A DNA stretch of 64,000 bases from positions 806,001 through 870,000 of the forward strand of contig NZ_JBHRTA010000038.1 of NCBI RefSeq assembly GCF_042646065.1. Direction: 5' to 3'. Below, one piece after another: positions 7,954-17,838 of the stretch (within the stretch, counting starts at the first letter, position 1; each line of letters begins with the position of its first letter). Source of the stretch: Parapedobacter deserti. Lineage in GTDB: Bacteria; Bacteroidota; Bacteroidia; Sphingobacteriales; Sphingobacteriaceae. The notes under the pieces were generated by a model, which was not told the origin of the DNA, searched no databases, and saw only the letters and a list, made by a program, of their open reading frames with translations. The translations under genes were made by a program, and so were the position numbers.

Positions 7954-7995
7954 ATGTATGGACATTATTCCCTTAATTTCACCATCCAATTATAG
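7954..7995 (+). CDS. Possible 13-residue leader peptide upstream of PUL susC
   Basis: A short frame, MYGHYSLNFTIQL, starts with ATG at 7954 and stops with TAG at 7993-7995, six bases before the susC ATG. It lies in the predicted 5' leader and could couple to or shield susC initiation. No strong ribosome binding site is visible and a frame of this size can arise by chance in AT-rich leader DNA. Confidence 0.2.
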   Translation: MYGHYSLNFTIQL

Positions 7996-8001
7996 CTTAT
8001 T

Positions 8002-11000
8002 ATGATTCTACATGATTTGTTTCACTTGAAAAAAAAGACGGAGAGGTTCGCGGTAACGCTCGTCTTTGCACTGGTTTGCTTATTGCCATCAACAGGCTTT
8101 TCGCAGACCGCATTCACCATCACAGGCGTGGTTAGGTCTGCTGATGAATCCCGTAACAATCCGGTTCTTGAAGGGGTTAGCATAACGGTAAAGGGAGGTA
8201 GTGCCGGCACTACAACCGATCAAGGTGGCCGATTCCGAATTGAGGTTCCCGGAACGGGGTCGGTCTTGGTCTTCAATTACCTGGGGTATGAGAGCCGAGA
8301 GATGAAAGTCGAAAACGGCGAGCCGATGGAGGTGCAGTTATCTCCCCTTGACCAGCAACTGGATGAAGTTGTCGTAGTCGGTTACGGTACACAGCGTAAG
8401 TCGGACCTGACGGGCTCGGTCGGGCTGGTGTCCGGAAAGGAGCTGCTTCAGGCGCCCGTGAACAACGCGCTGCAGGGGTTGAAGGGAAGGGTTGCCGGGG
8501 TCAACGTGTTTTTGAACTCGGGATCCCCGTCGAGCAGCCCAAGGATCCTGATCCGGGGGTTGGGTACCATCAACTCATCATCCAATCCGCTGTTTGTGGT
8601 AGACGGGGTGGTGATGGAAAATATCCAGTTTCTCAATCCCAACGACATTGAGCGTGTGGAGGTTCTTAAAGATGCTTCATCCACTGCGATTTACGGTGCC
8701 AGGGGTGCCAACGGCGTCGTCTTGGTCACTACCCGGCGGGGTGCTACTGCATCAGGCACTATCGTCGGCTATGATGGTTTTGTGAATACGGGGGTACTGC
8801 CCCGTAAGTTGGACGTACTCAATGCCCAGGAATTTATGGAAGTGCTGGAGCGTGGATTTGCCAACCACTCAAAGTATAGTACGACAAGCATCCCCGCATT
8901 TACCCGCGATGATCCCCGGTTATTCGACGCGCAGGGGAATCCATTGTATGATACCGATTGGCAGGAGGAGGCTACCCGGACTGCAGTATCTCATAACCAT
9001 CAGTTTTCCGTGCAGAGTAAGGGCGACGACGCCTCCTTCGGTGCGTTCCTTAATTATGCCGGCATGCAGGGCATTATGCTCAGAAATGATCTGGAGCGGA
9101 TAAACGCCAAAATTGCCTATGATACCAAACCAAAGGACTGGCTGTCATTAGGCATCAATATGTTGGCCAACTACACCCGTGAAAACGAAACGGATGAAGG
9201 CGGGGGCTACCAGATGCCGCGCAGATCCATGCTGGAGATGCCACCTATTTTTCCGGTCAAATTCCCCGACGGTACGTGGTCAAACAGCAGCATGATTACC
9301 GACCCGTATGGATTTGAAGCAATACCAAACCCTGTCCATGTCTTAGAGACACAGGATAGAATCCGTAAGCGCGCCCAGCTTTTTGGTAACGCTTACCTGA
9401 CGTTCCATATTCTACCTGGACTGGACCTGCGCACCCAATTCGGTTTTGATAAACATGATATTAATATACAGGATTACAGCCCTACGGACCTTATCAACAT
9501 CTCATCGCCTTTGGGCTCAGCACGTTTGGAAAATCAGCGCTCGTTTTACTGGCAGGAGGAGACTTACCTGAACTACAACAAGGAAATCGGCGACCACCGC
9601 ATCAACGGTGTATTGGGTTTGAGTTGGCAACAGCGGATCTACGAAAACAATTGGATTACCGCTCAGGGATTTGCGGACGACTTTTTCCGCTTCAATGCGA
9701 TCCAGTCGGCCAGCCAACCCGGCGAGCCGGGATCATCGCACGACAAATGGTCAATGAATTCTTATTTCCTGCGGGGCAGCTACAGCTACAAGAACAGGTA
9801 CCTGCTTACGGTCACTGGCCGTGTCGATGGCTCGTCGCGGTTTGGAGAGAACAACAAGTACGGCATCTTCCCCTCCGCAGGGCTTGGATGGGTGCTGTCA
9901 GAAGAATCGTTTCTGCGCGATGCACAAGGGTTGGACGAACTCAAAATCCGTTCGAGCTACGGGGTTACCGGAAATACCGAAATTCCCACCTACCAATCAT
10001 TGGGCACAATATCGACTAACACCACGTTGATCAACGGTACGCGTGTATCGCAAAGCTTCATTAACCGGCTTCCCAACCCCAACCTGGAATGGGAGAAAAC
10101 CAACCAGTTTGATGTAGGTTTTGATCTGGCACTGTTCAACCGCCGCCTCAGCATGACGTTCGATTACTATTATAAACTCACTACTGATCTCTTACTCGAC
10201 AAACCCGTGCCAACATCCACAGGCTTTACCGGCGTGCGCGACAACATTGGCTCCGTCTCTAATCGGGGGGTGGAAGTTATGTTGAGCGGTGTGCCCGTTG
10301 CCAATGACGTGTTCCGCTGGCAATCTACCCTCAACTTCAACTTCAACAAGAATCGCATTGAAGCCTTGGGCGAAAACGGAGAAGACATTTTCCCTGGTCC
10401 TAATTGGGTGTCGGGCAGCCAAACGATATTACGGGTGGGCGAGCCCCTCAGTTCATTCTGGGGTTACCGGCGCTTGGGTACGTGGGGTACACACGAGGCC
10501 GATGAGGCGGCAGCCGCGGGTGCCATCCCTGGGGTGGCTAAACGTAGCAGCGACCGTCAGATCATCGGCAACGGACTCCCCGACTGGATGGGAAGTTTCG
10601 TGAACAACCTGCAGTACAAGAACTTTGATCTTACTGTCGATTTGCAGTTTGTAGTCGGAGTGGACATCCTCCAGCAATTCATGCACTCCATGGAAGACCG
10701 TACCGGCTATTCCAATGGACTGGCTGCTACGTTATATGAAAGCTGGACTGTAGATAATCAGAACACGATGATCCAGCAGATCCGGAACGGCCCCTATACC
10801 GGGCAGAACAGTGAGGTGGATGACCACTGGGTAGCGGATGGATCTTATATCCGGGGCAACTTGATTTCGCTGGGATATAATTTCGGCGGCGTTTCGCTGA
10901 ACAGGCTCCATCTAAAAGGGCTGCGCGTCTACGCGAGCGTACAGAACGCATTCCTTATCAAATCAGACGATTTCAAAGGCTACGACCCTGAAGCCACGTC

Positions 11001-11091
11001 TTGGGGGGGAAATCAATGGGGACAGAATATCTTCTTTCACCAATACCCCAATCCACGGACGTTTACCTTGGGTACCAGCTTCCAGTTTTAA
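8002..11091 (+). CDS. SusC/RagA-family TonB-dependent receptor (PUL receptor 1)
   Basis: A 1029-residue outer-membrane receptor. After the signal peptide (to PSTGFSQ) comes a carboxypeptidase-regulatory-like domain (about 38-115, ITGVVRSADES, FNYLGYESREM), the TonB-box-like segment LDEVVVVGYGTQRKSDLTGS (about 118-137), a plug domain with the SusC hallmarks LFVVDGV, LKDASSTAIYGARGANGV, and a 22-strand barrel ending in GTSFQF. No STN domain is present, so it is not expected to signal through an anti-sigma factor. It is the first gene after the GntR-type promoter and precedes its SusD partner by 18 bases. It should import the oligosaccharide product of the target glycan. Confidence 0.96.
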   Translation: MILHDLFHLKKKTERFAVTLVFALVCLLPSTGFSQTAFTITGVVRSADESRNNPVLEGVSITVKGGSAGTTTDQGGRFRIEVPGTGSVLVFNYLGYESREMKVENGEPMEVQLSPLDQQLDEVVVVGYGTQRKSDLTGSVGLVSGKELLQAPVNNALQGLKGRVAGVNVFLNSGSPSSSPRILIRGLGTINSSSNPLFVVDGVVMENIQFLNPNDIERVEVLKDASSTAIYGARGANGVVLVTTRRGATASGTIVGYDGFVNTGVLPRKLDVLNAQEFMEVLERGFANHSKYSTTSIPAFTRDDPRLFDAQGNPLYDTDWQEEATRTAVSHNHQFSVQSKGDDASFGAFLNYAGMQGIMLRNDLERINAKIAYDTKPKDWLSLGINMLANYTRENETDEGGGYQMPRRSMLEMPPIFPVKFPDGTWSNSSMITDPYGFEAIPNPVHVLETQDRIRKRAQLFGNAYLTFHILPGLDLRTQFGFDKHDINIQDYSPTDLINISSPLGSARLENQRSFYWQEETYLNYNKEIGDHRINGVLGLSWQQRIYENNWITAQGFADDFFRFNAIQSASQPGEPGSSHDKWSMNSYFLRGSYSYKNRYLLTVTGRVDGSSRFGENNKYGIFPSAGLGWVLSEESFLRDAQGLDELKIRSSYGVTGNTEIPTYQSLGTISTNTTLINGTRVSQSFINRLPNPNLEWEKTNQFDVGFDLALFNRRLSMTFDYYYKLTTDLLLDKPVPTSTGFTGVRDNIGSVSNRGVEVMLSGVPVANDVFRWQSTLNFNFNKNRIEALGENGEDIFPGPNWVSGSQTILRVGEPLSSFWGYRRLGTWGTHEADEAAAAGAIPGVAKRSSDRQIIGNGLPDWMGSFVNNLQYKNFDLTVDLQFVVGVDILQQFMHSMEDRTGYSNGLAATLYESWTVDNQNTMIQQIRNGPYTGQNSEVDDHWVADGSYIRGNLISLGYNFGGVSLNRLHLKGLRVYASVQNAFLIKSDDFKGYDPEATSWGGNQWGQNIFFHQYPNPRTFTLGTSFQF

Positions 11092-11109
11092 GCCAAAATA
11101 TATCAGATT

Positions 11110-12690
11110 ATGAAAAAGTTAGTCACCATCATAGTTACAGCGGGAGTACTATTCACTTCCTGCTCGGATTTTCTGACCGAAATTCCAAAGGATGAGATCG
11201 CTCCCAGCCAGTTTTTTAAGAACCCAGACCACGCTTACAATGCGGTCAATGCCCTCTATCGCTCCGGCCTGCCTTCGTTATTTGGCGGCGGGGTGTATTC
11301 CGGTTCGCGGATCATGTTGGGGCCGTACACCTCAGGGCTCGTGGACAATGAATACAAAGGGCAGGAGGTCCATGTACAGCATGTGCAGCAACTGACGCTC
11401 AATCCGGTCAATATGTCTAGTTACCTCGGCGGGATATGGCGGGATATCTACTTGGGTATCTCCAGGGCAAACAACGCGATCAAATACATCCCAACAACAC
11501 CGGGTTTGCCCGAGTCTGAAGCCAATAAGCTTATGGCTGAGGCACGGTTTTTCAGGGCACTGAACTACTATTACCTTGCGCGCTTCTTCGGCGGCGTACC
11601 GCTGGTCACCGAACCGTACGAAAGCCTTGAAAACTTGTATGTGGAGCGGGCACCGGTTAATGAGGTATATGCGCTGATTGTCGACGATTTACGGTACGCT
11701 GTCCAAGACGGTCGGCTACCGAACACCGTCATGGGCGGCAACGGCAATCGCATCACCCATGGAGCTGCCAAAGCCTTGCTAGCAGAGGTGTACCTCACCA
11801 TGAGTGGATATCCGCTGCAAGCCGACCATTATGCCGATGCTGCGCAGCAGGCACGGTCGTTGATCAATGACGGCGTGTTTAGCCTGACGCCGCACGATCG
11901 GAACGGAGCTGGGGAAGTTATTCCCTCGGCAAGTGCATATAATAAAGCCCGGTTGGCCGACAACCTGCAGAACGAGCACATTTATTACTTCGAGTACACC
12001 GTGGGCATAGCGAATTCCGGATATGCGCAATGGGCATTCCCGACGAATATCTCGCCGGAACTGGAGTATGCCATCGCTAATAACGCCTATGCGCCCACGG
12101 CAGAGCTGTTGGAAGCCTATCATCCTACCGAGGATCTCCGGGGCCAGGAAAAGCAATATTTCCATTCTTCGTTCACCAGGGAAAATGGGACCGTAGTCAA
12201 CTTTCAGAAAGCACCGCACCTGTGGTATGATCAAGAAGCAGCGTTCGAAACTGCAACCTCCGGCAAGGACCTCCCGATCTATACCTATGCCAATGTGTTG
12301 CTCATCGCTGCAGAGGCTATCGCCTTGTCGGAAGGGGTTACCGCCGAAGCTATAGACTACCTGTCTCAAGTACGTGCACGTGCCTATTGGAATCAGTCGA
12401 CAGAAGCGGTGAAAGCTTCTCTTGCTGGACTAACCCCACAGCAATTCGTTGAAGAGGTTTGGAAGGAGCGCTTGCGGGAGCTTATTTTCGAGTTTCATGT
12501 CTGGTTTGATATCCAGCGTACGCGGCAGTTTCCCGTGATGGCAAATGGAGCAATCAACTTCGTTGATGTGGTGGGCCACCGAAACGAGTTTGGCTCTACG
12601 TATGCAGAAAAGCACTTGCTGTACCCCATACCGGATGACGAAATGCAACGTAATCCAGCGCTTGAACAAAATTTAGGGTATACTAACTAA
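11110..12690 (+). CDS. SusD/RagB-family glycan-binding lipoprotein (PUL pair 1)
   Basis: A 526-residue SusD homologue with signal peptide and lipobox (VLFTSC, Cys at about residue 17) then SDFLTEIPKDEIAP, the usual family N-terminus. TPR helices follow (EANKLMAEARFFRALNYYYLARFF), and the C-terminal region carries the conserved WKERLRELIFEFHVWFDIQRT helix pair and LLYPIPDDEMQRNPALEQN. Such proteins cap the SusC barrel and hold the glycan on the cell surface. It starts 18 bases after its SusC and is followed 11 bases later by a second SusC, so both pairs are one transcription unit. Confidence 0.95.
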   Translation: MKKLVTIIVTAGVLFTSCSDFLTEIPKDEIAPSQFFKNPDHAYNAVNALYRSGLPSLFGGGVYSGSRIMLGPYTSGLVDNEYKGQEVHVQHVQQLTLNPVNMSSYLGGIWRDIYLGISRANNAIKYIPTTPGLPESEANKLMAEARFFRALNYYYLARFFGGVPLVTEPYESLENLYVERAPVNEVYALIVDDLRYAVQDGRLPNTVMGGNGNRITHGAAKALLAEVYLTMSGYPLQADHYADAAQQARSLINDGVFSLTPHDRNGAGEVIPSASAYNKARLADNLQNEHIYYFEYTVGIANSGYAQWAFPTNISPELEYAIANNAYAPTAELLEAYHPTEDLRGQEKQYFHSSFTRENGTVVNFQKAPHLWYDQEAAFETATSGKDLPIYTYANVLLIAAEAIALSEGVTAEAIDYLSQVRARAYWNQSTEAVKASLAGLTPQQFVEEVWKERLRELIFEFHVWFDIQRTRQFPVMANGAINFVDVVGHRNEFGSTYAEKHLLYPIPDDEMQRNPALEQNLGYTN

Positions 12691-12701
12691 AAGATGGTGC
12701 A

Positions 12702-15700
12702 ATGACTAAACCAAAATTGTTAGCCCTGTACTTGCTGTGGCATGTATGTGGGCTTTGCACCGCGCATGCCCAGCATCAGATCACTGGTGTTGTGGTTCAT
12801 GCCAACGACGGAACACCATTGACCGGTGTGAGTGTAAACGTCAAAAACACCCAGAACACCGTTGCCACGGATGAAGATGGCCGATATTCCATCAATGTTT
12901 CGGAGAGCCGTGGTATCTTAGTGTTTACCTATGTGGGCTTCAAACCCAAAGAGGAGTCAATCGGGGGGCGCCCTATAGTCAATATTGAACTGGAGCCAGA
13001 CGAAGATATGCTCGATGAGGTGGTGATTGTGGCCTTCGGCGAACAAAAGAAGGAAAGCATGGTCAGTTCCATCACCACGGTGAATCCCAGGGAACTGAAG
13101 GGACCTACAAGCAACCTTACTTCGATGTTAGCGGGAAGGGTGTCAGGTATGATTGCTTATCAGCGCAGTGGAGAACCCGGTGCGGATAATGCACAGTTCT
13201 TCATCCGTGGCATCACCAGTTTCGGGTCTGGCAAGATCGATCCACTGATCTTGATCGACGGCATGGAATCCACGGCGGATGCATTGGCACGTCTCCAGCC
13301 GGATGACATTGCCGGGTTTTCGGTGTTGAAAGACGCGGCCGCAGCCTCGCTTTATGGTGCGAGGGGAGCCAATGGCGTCGTCTTGGTCACCACCAAATCA
13401 GGTGTAAACGACCGGACACGTTTTAACTTCCGTTTCGAAAACTCCATTTCCAACAATACCACGAACTTCCGGCTCGCCGACAACATTACCTATATGAAAC
13501 TGGCTAACGAGGCCGTGCTCACCCGCGATCCAATTGGGCCGCTGCCATACAGCCAAAACAAAATCGACCAAACGGCAGCCGGCGAAAATCCATTGCTTTA
13601 CCCCAGTAACGACTGGATAGGGATGCTGATCAGGGACTACACGGCGAACCAACGGTTCAATATGAACGTGAATGGCGGCGGTCGGGTTGCTCAATTTTAT
13701 ATTTCAGGCACCTACAATAAGGATAATGGAATGTTGAAGACAAACGATAAAAATAACTTCGATAACAACATTGACCTCAAAAATTACGAGGTGCGTTCCA
13801 ATGTCAACGTACTACTGACGCCTTCCACGGAGGGAATCGTGCGGACATCAGGGAACTTCACTGACTATACCGGGCCCATTGGCGGTGGGTCTGCCGTCTT
13901 TCGGAGCGCGACCACGGCCAATCCAGTGCTGTTCCCTGCCGTCTTTCCGGCTTCCGATATATCGTATGCCAACCATCCGCTGTTCGGCAATGCCCCACGG
14001 GGCAATAATAATAATTCGGTCTATGCCAACCCATATGCTTCCATGGTGTCCGGTTTTCAGCAATACAACCGCACCCAGTTGAACGTACAATTGGAAATCA
14101 AGCAGGATTTTAACTTCCTAGTCGAAGGGTTGAGAGCCCGTTTAATGGCGTTTACGCAACGGCATTCTTATTTTAGTTTGGAACGGCAATACAACCCGTT
14201 TTACTATTTTGCTTCGCCGAATAATTTTTCGCCTTCCGGTTACTCGCTCCAGTTGTTGAATGAAGAGAGTGCCACGGAATATCTTAATTATAACGAGGGA
14301 GACAAAATCGTAAACACTACGGCTTATCTGGAGACCGCCATAAATTATCATAGAACATTCAGCGAAAAGCACGATATCAGCGGCATGCTGATCGGGATTT
14401 TCCGAAATCACTTGAACGGCAATGCGGGCAGTTTGCAGCTCTCGCTGCCATTCCGTAACCAGGGGCTCTCGGGTAGGTTTACATATGGCTATGACAATCG
14501 ATACCTGTTTGAGGCAAATTTCGGTTTCAATGGATCGGAACGGTTCGCAGAAAACCATCGTTTTGGCTTTTTTCCGTCGGCAGGTGCGGCATGGAATATC
14601 AACAACGAGCGGTTCTTCGAGCCGCTGCTACCCATCATATCCAAGCTCAAGGTGAGGGCTACCTACGGATTGGTGGGCAACGATCAAATAGGCGACCCCG
14701 ACGACCGGTTTTTTTACATGTCTAACGTGACATTAAATGACCATAGCCGGCGGGCGGTATTCGGCGAGAACTACAGTTACATACGTCCGGGTGTCTCCGT
14801 ATCGCGGTATACCAACGATCAAATCTCCTGGGAAAGAGCTTATAAGACGAACATCGGCATTGATGTGGGGCTCTTCAATCGCTTGAATATGGTTGTTGAT
14901 GTGTTTCATGAACGCCGAACCAATATTCTCATGGTACGCAGTTACATCCCGACTACCATGGGATTGACAGCTCCTATCGCTGCCAACGTGGGTGAGGCGG
15001 AGGGAAAGGGGGTGGACGTCGAGCTTGATTACGGAGCGAATTTCCGCCGCAATTGGCTTAGGGTACGGGGTACATTTACGTTTGCTACCAATCGGTTGCT
15101 GGTCAATGAAGAACCGGAGTACGCCGAAAACATGTATTACCTTTCGCGTGTGGGGCATTCCCTGTCCCAGTATTACGGATTGATTGCAGAACGGCTTTTC
15201 ATCGATGATGAAGACGTAAAAAATTCACCGCCACAAGCCTTTGGTGAAGTGCGTGGCGGGGACATCAAGTACCGGGACTTAAACGGAGATGGACAGATCA
15301 CTAACCTTGATCGAGTCAATGGCCTCGGTTTTCCAATGATGCCTGAAATCATTTACGGAATGGGATTCTCCTTCGGCTCGGAAAATTTTGATGTCAGTGC
15401 CTTCTTTCAGGGATCGGCCCGGTCATCACTGTTCATTGATCCAACAGCAATCAGTCCTTTTGTGATGGATGGTGCTAACCAAAATGGATTGTTGCAGGTC
15501 ATTGCCGATGACCATTGGTCCGAAACCAACCGCAACAGTTACGCGTTTTGGCCTCGGCTTAGTGCCACGGGTAACAACAACAACAACCAACCCTCTACGT
15601 GGTGGATGCGCAACGGCGCGTTCGTGCGGTTGAAATCTGTCGAACTAGGTTATAACTTTACCGGTAAGGCCTTGCAGCGGATGAAAGTGAATGGGTTACG

Positions 15701-15860
15701 CCTGTACCTCAACGGTGTCAACCTGTTCTTGATTAGCAGCTTTAAGATGTGGGATCCCGAGCAGGGTAGCAACGGGCGCGACAGCGACCGGTTGGGCAGT
15801 AATGGGTTGGGATATCCGCCCCAGCGAATTTTTAATATCGGTGTCAATGTACAACTATAA
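12702..15860 (+). CDS. SusC/RagA-family TonB-dependent receptor (PUL receptor 2)
   Basis: A 1052-residue receptor with signal peptide (to TAHAQ), carboxypeptidase-regulatory-like domain (ITGVVVHANDGTPL... FTYVGFKPKEE), TonB box region LDEVVIVAFGEQKKESMVSS, plug with LILIDGM and LKDAAAASLYGARGANGV, and a barrel ending NIGVNVQL. It lacks STN. Its plug and barrel differ clearly from receptor 1 (for example SITTVNPRELKGPTSNLTSMLAGR), so it is not a recent duplicate. It belongs to the class whose plug segment reads GRVSGMIAYQRSGEPG, as does the SusC at 57-61 kb. Presence of a second, different receptor in one operon suggests import of a second oligosaccharide species. Confidence 0.96.
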   Translation: MTKPKLLALYLLWHVCGLCTAHAQHQITGVVVHANDGTPLTGVSVNVKNTQNTVATDEDGRYSINVSESRGILVFTYVGFKPKEESIGGRPIVNIELEPDEDMLDEVVIVAFGEQKKESMVSSITTVNPRELKGPTSNLTSMLAGRVSGMIAYQRSGEPGADNAQFFIRGITSFGSGKIDPLILIDGMESTADALARLQPDDIAGFSVLKDAAAASLYGARGANGVVLVTTKSGVNDRTRFNFRFENSISNNTTNFRLADNITYMKLANEAVLTRDPIGPLPYSQNKIDQTAAGENPLLYPSNDWIGMLIRDYTANQRFNMNVNGGGRVAQFYISGTYNKDNGMLKTNDKNNFDNNIDLKNYEVRSNVNVLLTPSTEGIVRTSGNFTDYTGPIGGGSAVFRSATTANPVLFPAVFPASDISYANHPLFGNAPRGNNNNSVYANPYASMVSGFQQYNRTQLNVQLEIKQDFNFLVEGLRARLMAFTQRHSYFSLERQYNPFYYFASPNNFSPSGYSLQLLNEESATEYLNYNEGDKIVNTTAYLETAINYHRTFSEKHDISGMLIGIFRNHLNGNAGSLQLSLPFRNQGLSGRFTYGYDNRYLFEANFGFNGSERFAENHRFGFFPSAGAAWNINNERFFEPLLPIISKLKVRATYGLVGNDQIGDPDDRFFYMSNVTLNDHSRRAVFGENYSYIRPGVSVSRYTNDQISWERAYKTNIGIDVGLFNRLNMVVDVFHERRTNILMVRSYIPTTMGLTAPIAANVGEAEGKGVDVELDYGANFRRNWLRVRGTFTFATNRLLVNEEPEYAENMYYLSRVGHSLSQYYGLIAERLFIDDEDVKNSPPQAFGEVRGGDIKYRDLNGDGQITNLDRVNGLGFPMMPEIIYGMGFSFGSENFDVSAFFQGSARSSLFIDPTAISPFVMDGANQNGLLQVIADDHWSETNRNSYAFWPRLSATGNNNNNQPSTWWMRNGAFVRLKSVELGYNFTGKALQRMKVNGLRLYLNGVNLFLISSFKMWDPEQGSNGRDSDRLGSNGLGYPPQRIFNIGVNVQL

Positions 15861-15880
15861 TCATCCGAAAGCAAGGTATT

Positions 15881-17797
15881 ATGAACAAGAGCAAACTGAT
15901 TGAGCTACTACTGATCATCCCATTGATTTCGGTACTGGCAGCCTGCCAAAACTATCTCGACGTCGTGCCTGACAATGTGCCGACCATGGAACATGCTTTT
16001 TCCAACCGCAATGAAGCCGAAAAAGCCCTGTTTACGTGCTATTCTTTCCTTCCCAATGAAGGCAATCCCGATTACAACCCCGCATTCAACGCAGGCGATG
16101 AAGTATGGACCTACTGGCCGATGACGGAGGATTATTTCTCGTTGGATTCCTACAACATTGCCCGAGGGTTGCAGAATAAGGCTTCTCCCTTGATGAATTA
16201 TTGGGATGGGTATAATGGTCGTTCCATGTGGCAAGGTATACGAATGTGTAATATTTTCATGGATAACATCGATAATGTGCCCGATATTGCTGATTTCGAA
16301 AAGCAACGTTGGATATGCGAAGCCAAATTTTTGAAGGCATATTTCCACTGGTATCTTTTCCGCATGTATGGTCCCATTCCGATCGCTGATGAAAATCTGG
16401 CAATTACGGCGAGTCCGGAGGATGTAAAGGTAGTTCGGCAACCGGTCGACTCGGTGGTCAATTACATCGCATCGTTGCTTGACGAATCTGCTGCGGGCGA
16501 CGATTTTACTGGATTGCCGTTGACCATTACCAGTCGTGCAACGGAATTGGGTCGGGTAACCAAAGTCGCTGCGTTGGCTATGAAAGCGCGATTGTTGGTT
16601 ACAGCGGCCAGCCCGTTGTTCAATGGAAACACTGAGTATCAGACTTTGGCGAATCACGATGGGACGCCCCTCTTCAACGACACGTATGACCCCGACAAAT
16701 GGGTGCGTGCAGCTGATGCCTGCCGATTGGCCATTGAAGCCGCTGAAGCGGCTGGTGTACAGCTGTACACCTTCAGCTCTTCACAGATAACACTCAACGA
16801 TGCACAGAAGCAAGAGATGAGCATACGTAATGCCGTTACAGAAAAATGGAACAACGAGCTGATTTGGGGGGCGACCAACGATGATATCGGTAATGCGCGT
16901 CCGAGTTATTGGATTCAGTTGTTTGCCTGCCCACAGCTTGATCCCGGTGTGACTAACCTCAGCCTGAAGGGTAAATTTGCACCCACACTGAGGATGGCTG
17001 AACTGTTCTATACGGCGAATGGTGTACCCATTGAAGAAGATAAAACATGGGATTATAACAGCCGGTATGAGTTGCGCGCCACAACCAGCGATGATGTGGG
17101 CATGCAACCAAACTACCAGACTGTGGGGCTGCACTTCGGGCGTGAACCGCGCTTCTACGCCTCCATTGCCTTCGACGGCTCCACTTGGCTGATGCGGAAC
17201 GGGACATTCAATATTCGAAGCAAACTAGGGCAGCACAGCGCCAAACGGCAGAGCCGAATATATTCCGTAACCGGCTATTATACCAAGAAAGTCGTCAACT
17301 GGAACCTAGTAGCTACCTCAAACCAGGTTACGGTAGAGCCCTATCCTTGGCCAATCATGCGGTTGGCCGACCTTTATCTGTTATATGCGGAAGCGCTCAA
17401 TGAAAGCGAGCGTTCCGAGGAAGCACTGCCTTACATCAACAAGGTACGTGAGCGCGCCGGCTTGAGTTCCGTTGAGCAGGCTTGGTCGGAATATTCCACC
17501 AATCCCACCAAATACACTTCGGTGGCTGGACTGCGGACTATTATCCAACAGGAGCGGGGCATTGAACTCGCATTTGAGGGGAGTCGATTCTGGGATCTGC
17601 GGCGGTGGAAGTTGGCAACACGCGTTTTGAATGCTTCGGTATACGGCTGGAACATTGAGCAGTCGACCTACGAAGACTACAACCGTCGATTGGTACTTTT
17701 CAGGCAATCATTTGATAATTTACGCGACTACCTATGGCCGATCCACGAAAATGCGCTGCTGATCAATCCGAATTTGGTACAAAACCCCGGCTGGTAA
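15881..17797 (+). CDS. SusD/RagB-family glycan-binding lipoprotein (PUL pair 2)
   Basis: A 638-residue SusD homologue, at the long end for the family. Lipobox SVLAAC near residue 22, then QNYLDVVPDNVPTMEHAF. The N-terminal TPR region includes EAKFLKAYFHWYLFRMYGPIP; the C-terminal region contains MRLADLYLLYAEALNES, NKVRERAGL, and GIELAFEGSRFWDLRRWK, all family hallmarks, with the closing LINPNLVQNPGW. It pairs with the SusC 20 bases upstream. The next gene, a lipoprotein, follows within 41 bases, placing it on the same mRNA. Ligand unknown but presumably the same glycan class attacked by the GH92 enzymes. Confidence 0.95.
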   Translation: MNKSKLIELLLIIPLISVLAACQNYLDVVPDNVPTMEHAFSNRNEAEKALFTCYSFLPNEGNPDYNPAFNAGDEVWTYWPMTEDYFSLDSYNIARGLQNKASPLMNYWDGYNGRSMWQGIRMCNIFMDNIDNVPDIADFEKQRWICEAKFLKAYFHWYLFRMYGPIPIADENLAITASPEDVKVVRQPVDSVVNYIASLLDESAAGDDFTGLPLTITSRATELGRVTKVAALAMKARLLVTAASPLFNGNTEYQTLANHDGTPLFNDTYDPDKWVRAADACRLAIEAAEAAGVQLYTFSSSQITLNDAQKQEMSIRNAVTEKWNNELIWGATNDDIGNARPSYWIQLFACPQLDPGVTNLSLKGKFAPTLRMAELFYTANGVPIEEDKTWDYNSRYELRATTSDDVGMQPNYQTVGLHFGREPRFYASIAFDGSTWLMRNGTFNIRSKLGQHSAKRQSRIYSVTGYYTKKVVNWNLVATSNQVTVEPYPWPIMRLADLYLLYAEALNESERSEEALPYINKVRERAGLSSVEQAWSEYSTNPTKYTSVAGLRTIIQQERGIELAFEGSRFWDLRRWKLATRVLNASVYGWNIEQSTYEDYNRRLVLFRQSFDNLRDYLWPIHENALLINPNLVQNPGW

Positions 17798-17838
17798 TCC
17801 AGTGGGGACTAAGAATGGCGACTAAAAATAAACCGACG

